Notes under the pieces: model-generated
What the model was told of the DNA's origin: nothing
Seen by the model: the letters and a program-made list of their open reading frames with translations, nothing else
The model's database searches: none
In this document: piece after piece, positions 57,805-64,000 of the stretch
Position numbering within the stretch: position 1 is the stretch's first letter
Layout: every line of letters begins with the position of its first letter
Position numbers and translations under genes: made by a program
Source: Micromonospora sonchi
Lineage (GTDB): Bacteria > Actinomycetota > Actinomycetes > Mycobacteriales > Micromonosporaceae
Length of the DNA: 64,000 nt
Assembly (NCBI RefSeq): GCF_014646235.1
Contig: NZ_BMNB01000017.1
Coordinates: 1-64,000, forward strand
Direction: 5' to 3'

Positions 57805-59031
57805 ATGAGTCGCTCCGACGTCGTCGTCACCGGGCTCGGCGCGACCACCCCGCTGGGCGGGGACGTCGCGTCGACCTGGGACGCCATGCTGAACGGCCGC
57901 TCCGGGGTGAGTGCGCTCACCCAGGAGTGGGCCGAGCAGTTGCCGGTCCGGATCGCCGCCCAACTGGCGGTCGATCCGGCCAGCCTGCTGGACCGGGTGA
58001 AGCTGCGCCGGCTGGACCGTTCCGAGGCGATCGCACTGATCGCCGCCCATCAGGCCTGGGCGGACGCCGGCCTGGCCGACTCCGGGCTGGACCCGGAGCG
58101 GCTGGCGGTCAGCGTCGGCTCCGGCATCGGCGGGGCGGTCACCCTGCTCACCCAGGACGACATCCTGGAGGCCTCCGGCCCCCGCCGGGTGTCCCCGCAC
58201 ACCGTGCCCATGCTGATGCCCAACGGTCCGGCCGCCTGGGTGGGCCTGGAGCTCGGTGCGCAGGCGGGCGTGCATTCGGTGGCCAGCGCCTGCGCCACCG
58301 GTGCGGAGGCGATCGCGCTGGGCCTGGACATGATCCGGGCCGGCCGCGCCGACGTGGTGGTGGCCGGCGGCACCGAGGCGGTCATCCACCCGCTGCCGAT
58401 CGCCGGCTTCGCCTCGATGCGGGCCATGTCGACCCGCAACGACGAGCCGGAGCGGGCCTCCCGGCCGTGGGACAAGGGCCGGGACGGGTTCGTCCTCGGC
58501 GAGGGCGCCGGCATCGTGGTGCTGGAGCGGGCCGAGCACGCCGCCGCCCGGGGCGCCCGGGTGTACGCGCGGCTGGCCGGGGCCGGCATCACCTCCGACG
58601 GCTTCGACATCGTCCAGCCGCACCCGGAGGGGGCCGGCGCGATCCGGGCCATCGCCAAGGCGATCGCCGACGCGGGCGTGGCCAAGGCCGACATCACGCA
58701 CGTCAACGCGCATGCCACGTCGACCCCGGTGGGCGACATGGCGGAGATCATCGCGCTCCGCACCGCACTGGGCGACCACCCGCTGCTGACCGCCACCAAG
58801 TCGATGTCCGGGCACCTGCTCGGGGCGGCCGGCGCGCTGGAGTCGATCGCCACCATCCTGGCGATCCGCGACAGCGTGGTGCCGCCGACGATCAACCTGG
58901 ACGACCCGGACGACGGCCTCGACCTCGAGGTCGCCGCCAACAAGGCACGCCACCTGGACATCCCCGCCGCGCTGAACAACTCGTTCGGCTTCGGCGGCCA
59001 CAACGTGGCTCTCGTCTTCACCCGGGTCTGA
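57805..59031 (+). CDS. fabF: 3-oxoacyl-ACP synthase II
   Basis: 408 residues from an ATG two bases after the acpP stop. Cys in VASACATGAEAIAL, His in NAHATSTPVGD and His in KSMSGHLLGAAGALES make the Cys-His-His triad. It elongates acyl-ACP with malonyl-ACP. Last intact gene of the operon. Confidence 0.97.
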   Translation: MSRSDVVVTGLGATTPLGGDVASTWDAMLNGRSGVSALTQEWAEQLPVRIAAQLAVDPASLLDRVKLRRLDRSEAIALIAAHQAWADAGLADSGLDPERLAVSVGSGIGGAVTLLTQDDILEASGPRRVSPHTVPMLMPNGPAAWVGLELGAQAGVHSVASACATGAEAIALGLDMIRAGRADVVVAGGTEAVIHPLPIAGFASMRAMSTRNDEPERASRPWDKGRDGFVLGEGAGIVVLERAEHAAARGARVYARLAGAGITSDGFDIVQPHPEGAGAIRAIAKAIADAGVAKADITHVNAHATSTPVGDMAEIIALRTALGDHPLLTATKSMSGHLLGAAGALESIATILAIRDSVVPPTINLDDPDDGLDLEVAANKARHLDIPAALNNSFGFGGHNVALVFTRV

Positions 59032-59044
59032 GCGCACAGCCTCC

Positions 59045-59200
59045 GAACATCGTCACCACGCTGGGCCGGTTCGCCGCCGCACGGTCGGCGTGATCGCCAG
59101 CAACCCGCTGCGGCTGGGTGGCTGCCTCGACGCGTCCAGCGCCGAGGCCCTCGCGGCCGCGCCGCCGGCCCGCGGCGCGCACGGCAACATCCCGCTGTAG
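59045..59200 (+). pseudogene. AccD-type carboxyltransferase relic
   Basis: After fabF the sequence reads IVTTLGRFA and then, in another frame, VGVIASNPLRLGGCLDASSAE, the core of acyl-CoA carboxylase beta subunits (usually GVIANxPxxxGGxLD). It jumps directly to AHGNIPL and TAG, the normal C-terminal end of that family (RHGNIPL). About 200 internal and all N-terminal residues are missing. In Streptomyces the fab operon has no such gene, but carboxylase genes are natural fab neighbours in other actinobacteria. Confidence 0.72.
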
Positions 59201-59214
59201 CAGATCGACGTATC

Positions 59215-59252
59215 GGCCCCCAGCCGACGCCTCCGGGTGTCGGCCGGGGGCC
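59215..59252. terminator. Terminator hairpin of the fab operon
   Basis: GGCCCCCAGCCGACGCC (59215-59231) pairs with 59235-59252 (GGGTGTCGGCCGGGGGCC) with a few mismatches and a three-base loop, 15 bases after the AccD relic stop. Confidence 0.75.
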
Positions 59253-59289
59253 TCGTCGTGCTCCGGCTTGACCCTCCATCGGCTGGAAC

Positions 59290-60207
59290 GTGCAGAGTGA
59301 CCTGGTGACCGACCGCACCGACCTGTTCACCATCGGGCAGCTGGCCCGCCGGACCGGGCTGTCCGTGCGGACCATCCGCTTCTGGTCCGACCTGGATCTG
59401 CTGCCTCCGACCACCCGCTCCGGCGGTGGCTACCGGCTGTACGACGCGGTCGCGGTGGCCCGGCTGGAGCTGCTGCGCAGCCTGCGTGACCTGGGGATCG
59501 GCCTGGACGACGTGCGCCGGATCCTGGAGCGGCAGACCAGCGTCCGGGAGGTGGCGCAGGCGCACGTCCAGGCGCTCGACGCGGAGATCCGGACGCTGCG
59601 GCTGCGCCGGGCGGTGCTGCGGTCGGTCACCCGACGTGGCAGTACGACCGAGGAGTTGAGACTGATGAACGATCTGGCCCGCCTCTCCGCGCAGGAGCGG
59701 CAGCAGATCATCGACGACTTCGTCGCCGGGGTCTTCGCCGGCCTCGACGGCAGCCCCGGGGCCGGCCTGGCCCAGGCGATGCGCACGATGCCCGCGGAGC
59801 TACCCGACGAGCCCAGCGACGCCGAGGTGGACGCCTGGCTGGAACTCGCCGAACTGGTCGCCGACCCGGACTTCCGCCGCCGGGTACGCGAGATGGCGGA
59901 GGCCGGGTCTGCGGACTCCCCCACTCCACCACCGGAACCGCTGCTGAGGATCGACACGGCCCGGGACGCGCTGGCCGCCGGCGTCGCCCCCGACTCCGAC
60001 CAGGCGCGGGCGGTGCTGGACGAGATGGTCGACCCGGCGCTTTCCGCGCAGCAGCGGCACCGGCTGGCCGAGGAGATGGCCACGTTCACCGACCGCCGGG
60101 TGGAGCGGTACTGGCAGCTGATCGGGGTGCTCAACCATCGGCCGCCGTTTCCGCCCGCCGTACCGGCGGTGGAGTGGCTGATCGCCGCGCTGCGCGCGAG
60201 CCGCTGA
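59290..60207 (+). CDS. MerR-family regulator
   Basis: 305 residues from a GTG at 59290; a GTG at 59305 is an alternative. The first 75 residues are a MerR winged helix (FTIGQLARRTGLSVRTIRFWSD, GYRLYDAVAVARLELLRSLRDLGIGLDDVRRIL) followed by a coiled coil. The remaining ~190 residues are helical, unusually long, with no metal Cys cluster, suggesting an organic or protein ligand. No neighbour indicates the target. Confidence 0.88.
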   Translation: MQSDLVTDRTDLFTIGQLARRTGLSVRTIRFWSDLDLLPPTTRSGGGYRLYDAVAVARLELLRSLRDLGIGLDDVRRILERQTSVREVAQAHVQALDAEIRTLRLRRAVLRSVTRRGSTTEELRLMNDLARLSAQERQQIIDDFVAGVFAGLDGSPGAGLAQAMRTMPAELPDEPSDAEVDAWLELAELVADPDFRRRVREMAEAGSADSPTPPPEPLLRIDTARDALAAGVAPDSDQARAVLDEMVDPALSAQQRHRLAEEMATFTDRRVERYWQLIGVLNHRPPFPPAVPAVEWLIAALRASR

Positions 60208-60278
60208 GGGATTTGACCTCCGTCCGTCGAACCGCTTTGCTGACGGCACTTGTGGATCATCGACGGGGAGTGGACATC

Positions 60279-60935
60279 GTGGGACGACGCGCGCTCGCGC
60301 TAGCGGCACTGACCATCGGGCTGCTCGGTGGGTGCACCGACGGCGCGGACCGGGCCGGTGGCGGAGCCGAGGACGATGGTGGCGGCGCGACCGGCGAGCC
60401 GTGGCACGACGAGGTGACCGCGGCAGGGGCCGCTGGCACGATCGGTGCCGGCGGCCCCTGCCCGCTGCCGGTCACGTTCGACCTGGCCGAGGGGTGGCGG
60501 GCCAAGGCGGTCGAGGCTCCGGATCCCGGCGACGAGCTGGGCAACGAGGTGGTCGAGGCACTGACCCGGCGCGGCGGGTCGACCGTGCGCTGCGAGCTGG
60601 ACGGCCGGGCGGTAACCCCGGGCTTCCTGCGGGTGTGGACCGTCGACGGCGCCGGCACCTCGGCCCGGCAGGCGCTGGAGGCGTTCGTCGACGCCGAGGA
60701 GGGGCTGACCGAGCCGCAGTACCGCGAGACCCGCCCCGGCGACCTCGACGTGGTCGAGGCGACCTGGCTGCGCCGGCGGGTGCTGACCGACGAGGACCTC
60801 CGGGAGTGGGCGCTGGCCGTCCAGGTGGGTGACCGGACGGTGCTGGTCGAGGCGAGCAGCACCAGCTTCGGCGAGCCGGTCGACCTGCTCCCGGCGTACC
60901 GGCTGGCCCGCGACACCCTCGCCGGCCAGGCCTGA
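60279..60935 (+). CDS. Lipoprotein of unknown function
   Basis: 218 residues from a GTG at 60279 with GGGGAG eight bases upstream. The signal IVGRRALALAALTIGLLGGC ends in a lipobox (LLGGC) near residue 20. A Gly/Asp-rich linker leads to a compact domain (CPLPVTFDLAEGWRAKAV, VRCELDGRAVTPGFLRVWTV, RPGDLDVVEATWLRRRV, DRTVLVEASSTSFGE) with two further cysteines that may pair. It resembles mycobacterial Lpq-type lipoproteins. Convergent with the GH3 gene. Confidence 0.8.
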   Translation: MGRRALALAALTIGLLGGCTDGADRAGGGAEDDGGGATGEPWHDEVTAAGAAGTIGAGGPCPLPVTFDLAEGWRAKAVEAPDPGDELGNEVVEALTRRGGSTVRCELDGRAVTPGFLRVWTVDGAGTSARQALEAFVDAEEGLTEPQYRETRPGDLDVVEATWLRRRVLTDEDLREWALAVQVGDRTVLVEASSTSFGEPVDLLPAYRLARDTLAGQA

Positions 60936-60944
60936 CCCGCGGCG

Positions 60945-62672
60945 TCAGCCCGCGCAGGTGGTGGCGGGCAGCCCGGTCACCTTGACCGGGGAACGCCCTC
61001 GCGGGGCGGCCTTGCCGGCGAGCACGTCGGCGAGGGCGGCCATCGAGGCCCGGCTCGACGAGTAGGTGGCCAGCAGCGTCGGCGAGGCCGCCCGGGCCAG
61101 CACGTACGGGGTGTCCATCGCCACCGTGACGGCCGCGTCGGCCCGTAGGTCGTCGGTGCCGTCGCCGTACCCGACCAGGTGGACGATGGTGCCGCCGCTG
61201 GGCGCCACCGTCACCCCTGCCTCGGTCAGCGCCTCGGTCAGCGCGGCCCGGGTGTGCGCCCGGCCGCCCGAGGAGGTGACCGTGACCGGGCCAGGCACGC
61301 CGATGGCGTCGCACCGGCCGCGCAGCACGGTGATCGCGGCGGCGGCCAGGGCGCGGGCCGCCTCGCGGTGCGCCGGGGCGTTCAGCGTGGACATCTCCGG
61401 CGCCTCGCCACCGGCCAGGCTGAACTTCATGGTCAGCACGCGAGTGGCCGCCTCCACCAGGCGGGCCCGGGGCAGCGAGCCGTCCCGCAGCGCCGCGAGC
61501 AGCCCGTCGTACGCCTGGCTGACGTTCGGCGGCATGAGGATCAGGTCGTTGCCGGCCTTGAGCGCGCGTACCGCGGCCTCCCCCGGTGACCAGCGGAGGG
61601 CCGGCGCCATGTTCATCCCGTCGGTGATCACCACGCCCTGGAAGCCGAGTTCGCCGCGCAGCACCTCGGTGAGCAACTTGTGCGAGAAGGTCGCGGGCAC
61701 GCCCGGGTCGACCGAGCGCACGTCGAGGTGGGCGGACATCACGGCGAGCGCGCCGGCCTCGATGCCGGCGCTGAACGGCGGCCAGGCCTCGGCCGCCAGC
61801 TTCTTGCGGGGCTGCCCGAGCACGGGCAGTTCCTCGTGCGAGTCGGCGGCGCTGTGTCCGTGCCCGGGGAAGTGTTTGAGCGTGGCCGCCACCCCGGCCG
61901 CCTGGAGACCCCGTACCGCGCCGGCGACCTGCGCCGCCGCGCGCTTCGGCTCGGCGCCGAAGGACCGGGACCCGATCACCGCGCTCCGGGTGACCAGCAC
62001 GTCGGCGACCGGCGCGAAGTCGACGTTGATCCCCATCGCGGCCAGTTCGGTGCCGGCGGCCCGCCAGGCGGCCTCGGTCAGCGCGGGATCGTCGGCTGCT
62101 CCGGCGGCGAGCGCGCTGGGCAGCATGGTGACCCCGTCGGTGATCCGGGTGACCACGCCGTACTCCTGGTCGGTGCCGATCAGGAACGGCGCCAAGCCGG
62201 CGGGCAGTTTCCCGGCGGCCGCGTGCAGCCCGGTGGTCAACTCCCGGACCTGCTTCGGGTTGTCGACGTTGGTGGTCTCCTGGTTGCCCTGGGTGGGGTC
62301 GTCGGCGCTGAACCCCACCAGGATCAGCCCACCGAGCCGGTACTTCTCGATCATCTCGGCGGGCGTGTCGACGCCAGCGAGGGCCTGGTTACCGGCCACC
62401 GAGCCGGCCGAGACACCGGTCGCCCGATCGCCGTACGCGTACGGCATCAGCACCTGGCCGACCAGGTCCTCGTCGGCCAACTCGGCGACCAGAGCGGCGG
62501 CCCGGGCGGCCGGGTCGTCCGGCCCGGCGCTCGACGGCGGCGTCGGATCGGCCGGGGCGGTCGGGGACGGCTCCGGCCGCTGTCCGGGGCCGGTGCAGCC
62601 GGAAACGAGCAGCACGGACGCGGCGAGGAGGGCGGCGGCGACCCGCCGGGTGGTGGTCGACACGCGGCCCAT
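60945..62672 (-). CDS. GH3 beta-N-acetylhexosaminidase lipoprotein (NagZ-like)
   Basis: 575 residues from ATG 62672; a GTG three codons on is possible. The N-terminus has a lipobox (VLLVSGC), then a Pro/Thr linker. The GH3 barrel shows AATLKHFPGHGHSAADSHEEL with the catalytic His-Asp loop and FQGVVITDGMNMAPAL with the nucleophile Asp in ITDGM. It removes terminal N-acetylglucosamine from cell-wall fragments outside the membrane. A ~200-residue C-terminal domain follows. Confidence 0.93.
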   Translation of the reverse strand: MGRVSTTTRRVAAALLAASVLLVSGCTGPGQRPEPSPTAPADPTPPSSAGPDDPAARAAALVAELADEDLVGQVLMPYAYGDRATGVSAGSVAGNQALAGVDTPAEMIEKYRLGGLILVGFSADDPTQGNQETTNVDNPKQVRELTTGLHAAAGKLPAGLAPFLIGTDQEYGVVTRITDGVTMLPSALAAGAADDPALTEAAWRAAGTELAAMGINVDFAPVADVLVTRSAVIGSRSFGAEPKRAAAQVAGAVRGLQAAGVAATLKHFPGHGHSAADSHEELPVLGQPRKKLAAEAWPPFSAGIEAGALAVMSAHLDVRSVDPGVPATFSHKLLTEVLRGELGFQGVVITDGMNMAPALRWSPGEAAVRALKAGNDLILMPPNVSQAYDGLLAALRDGSLPRARLVEAATRVLTMKFSLAGGEAPEMSTLNAPAHREAARALAAAAITVLRGRCDAIGVPGPVTVTSSGGRAHTRAALTEALTEAGVTVAPSGGTIVHLVGYGDGTDDLRADAAVTVAMDTPYVLARAASPTLLATYSSSRASMAALADVLAGKAAPRGRSPVKVTGLPATTCAG

Positions 62673-62786
62673 CCCACCAGCCCAACACGGATCGGGGCAA
62701 CTCGACCTTGGGCCACCGATCGGCGGCCCGTGCCGGGGCGCACCGCCGCCCGCCGGCACGAAGCCGGCGGTCGTGCCGGCCGCTGG

Positions 62787-63278
62787 TCAGCCCACCCGGG
62801 TGAGCAGGGTCACCGGAGCGCCGTCCCCGGCGTAGCGGTACGGCTCCAGTTCGGCGTCCCAGGCGGTGCCGAGTGCCTTGTCGAGGGCGTGCGCGAGGGC
62901 TTCCGGCGCCCGCGCGGCGGCCATGATGCTGCGCAGCCGGTCCTCGCCGAGCTGGATGTCACCGGCGGCACCCACGGTGGCGCGGAACAGTCCCCGGCCC
63001 GGGACGTACATGAAACGCTCGCCGTCGGCGCCCGGACTGGGTTCCTCGGTGACCTCGAAACGGATCATGGGCCACTGCCGGAGGGCAGCGGCCAGCTCGG
63101 CGCCCGTCCCCGGACGACCGGACCACCCGCACTCGGCCCGGCGGGCGCCGGGGTCGACGGGCTGAGCGGTCCACTGCAGATCGACCGGCGCGGCGAGGAC
63201 GCGCGCGATCGCCCACTCGACGTGTGAGCACACGGCGAGCGGGGTCGAGTGGACGTATACGACGCCACGTGTTGGCAC
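62787..63278 (-). CDS. DUF3145 protein
   Basis: 163 residues from a GTG with GGGAGG upstream. RGVVYVHSTPLAVCSHVEWAIARVL is the DUF3145 start, WPMIRFEVTEEPSPGADGERFMYVPGRGLFRA the middle and EDRLRSIM the start of the last helix. Conserved in actinobacteria, cytosolic, function unknown. Confidence 0.93.
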   Translation of the reverse strand: MPTRGVVYVHSTPLAVCSHVEWAIARVLAAPVDLQWTAQPVDPGARRAECGWSGRPGTGAELAAALRQWPMIRFEVTEEPSPGADGERFMYVPGRGLFRATVGAAGDIQLGEDRLRSIMAAARAPEALAHALDKALGTAWDAELEPYRYAGDGAPVTLLTRVG

Positions 63279-63573
63279 GAAGACCTCCCGGAGAGCGAGG
63301 TGCGTCTTCCCCTACGACCTCGCCCTGTCCGGGCCCGTTGCTGTGGAACACATGATGACTGGTGTGACGATGGTGCGCCAGGGATTCGGGAAATCCGTCC
63401 CCCGGAAATACCCGGACAGGGGACCGCTGTTCCACCTCGCGGCACCCGCGGTGACCAGCCGGGATCGTGGGTGTAAAGTTCACCGGCGGCCTGTGTCGTG
63501 TACAGCCTTCGCGGGTCATCCCGCACAGCCCCCGGACGTCCCGTCCTCCGTACGTCTTCCAAGGAGTCCCTCC

Positions 63574-63903
63574 GTGGCGAGCAACACCTCCAAGACCGCG
63601 CGCGCGTCAGTCCGGGCTGGCCAGGGTGGCCAGGGTGGCGCCCTCAGCGTGCTCGGTGAGTTCAAGTACCTCATCCCGCTCAACGGCGGCAAGCACGCCT
63701 ACGTGCGCAACCTGACCAACGGCAAGACCGCGCACCTGCGTACCGACTCCGAGGCCTTCGTCGAGGAGATCCGGACGCTGGCCGCCGCCGGCCACGCCAC
63801 CAAGATCCGGGCCGAGATCAGCAGCCTCAACGCCGTCCACCCGGGCGACGGCTGGGACGCCATCGAGAAGCGCCTGGTCGAGGCCGGCGTCTTCGAGGGC
63901 TGA
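63574..63903 (+). CDS. Conserved small hypothetical protein
   Basis: 109 residues from a GTG after AAGGAG. A basic Ser/Ala/Lys-rich start, a GGQGGQGG linker, then EFKYLIPLNGGKHAYVRNLTNGKTAHLRTD and two helices. It looks like a small RNA- or DNA-binding protein by charge and composition, but no family is certain. A strong terminator follows 23 bases after its stop. Confidence 0.7.
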   Translation: MASNTSKTARASVRAGQGGQGGALSVLGEFKYLIPLNGGKHAYVRNLTNGKTAHLRTDSEAFVEEIRTLAAAGHATKIRAEISSLNAVHPGDGWDAIEKRLVEAGVFEG

Positions 63904-63926
63904 TCCCCAGCCCGCCGGACAGCATC

Positions 63927-63961
63927 GCGAAGGCCCGCCGGGTGACCCGGCGGGCCTTCGC
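63927..63961 (+). terminator. 16-bp hairpin terminator
   Basis: GCGAAGGCCCGCCGGG (63927-63942) pairs exactly with 63946-63961 over a three-base loop, just after the small protein gene. Confidence 0.85.
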
Positions 63962-64000
63962 TGCCTTGGAGCGACCGGCAGAAGGCGGTGGAGACGGGTG

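Overview
The window is high-GC actinomycete DNA. Codon use, GTG starts, an AUGA-coupled gene style, the fasR-fabD-fabH-acpP-fabF order, homodimeric aceE, DUF3052, DUF3145 and the Nif3/zinc-ribbon/RNase H-phosphatase cluster all point to a filamentous actinobacterium. Protein style and a recurrent GGGGCCC-centred intergenic repeat suggest Micromonosporaceae (Micromonospora or Salinispora-like); that genus-level placement is inference.

Layout. (1) About 1-13,630: an actinomycete integrative and conjugative element (AICE) of the pSAM2 type. One long minus-strand operon runs from 6,676 down to 383: a conserved unknown protein, a hairpin, an FtsK/TraB-like DNA translocase, small proteins, a DUF2637 membrane protein, a rolling-circle initiator (RepSA-like), excisionase and tyrosine integrase. 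Most of its genes overlap by four bases. Its promoter region carries a perfect 15-bp inverted repeat that recurs as a related motif upstream of a KorSA-like GntR gene at 10,978. Cargo: a membrane/coiled-coil protein, a four-gene overlapping operon (two small PDWC-motif proteins, a GntR-UTRA regulator, a GT2 glycosyltransferase), and two lower-GC hypothetical genes, one with a HEPN-type RNELAH motif. (2) 13,812-14,248: rnpB on the minus strand. (3) 14.4-30.3 kb: mostly core genes (TauE/SafE, RNase H-phosphatase, CdsZ-type zinc ribbon, Nif3, flavoprotein, XRE regulator facing a primase-like protein, SWIM plus SNF2 helicase pair, PfkB kinase, DinB, pyruvyltransferase, phosphotransferase).

(4) 30.4-40.6 kb: a variable, decaying region ending at tRNA-Val(TAC). 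It has three RibD-C/dihydrofolate-reductase-like paralogues (one frameshifted), a TetR gene with a perfect 15-bp operator, relics of a metal/arsenic locus (P-type ATPase and Crp/Fnr fragments, a CadI relic, a frameshifted arsR), a KstD-like flavoprotein, and a ~1.2-kb remnant element bounded by a >100-bp direct repeat that includes the 3' part of the tRNA. (5) 40.7-52.8 kb: AhpE, DUF3052, a fused alpha-beta 2-oxoacid dehydrogenase E1, YjbQ, aceE, a GH1 glucosidase coupled to an MFS transporter, gltX. (6) 53.1-64 kb: a secreted/anchored protein, the fatty acid synthesis operon with its PucR-type regulator and an AccD relic behind fabF, a MerR regulator, a lipoprotein, a GH3 lipoprotein, DUF3145 and a small conserved protein.

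Two intergenic repeat families stand out: a ~58-bp double-GGGGCCC element in four copies (15.27, 18.30, 26.09, 48.00 kb), which supplies stop codons to two genes, and a 22-25-bp-arm perfect palindrome in two copies (30.36, 44.58 kb). No CRISPR array and no complete insertion sequence was seen.
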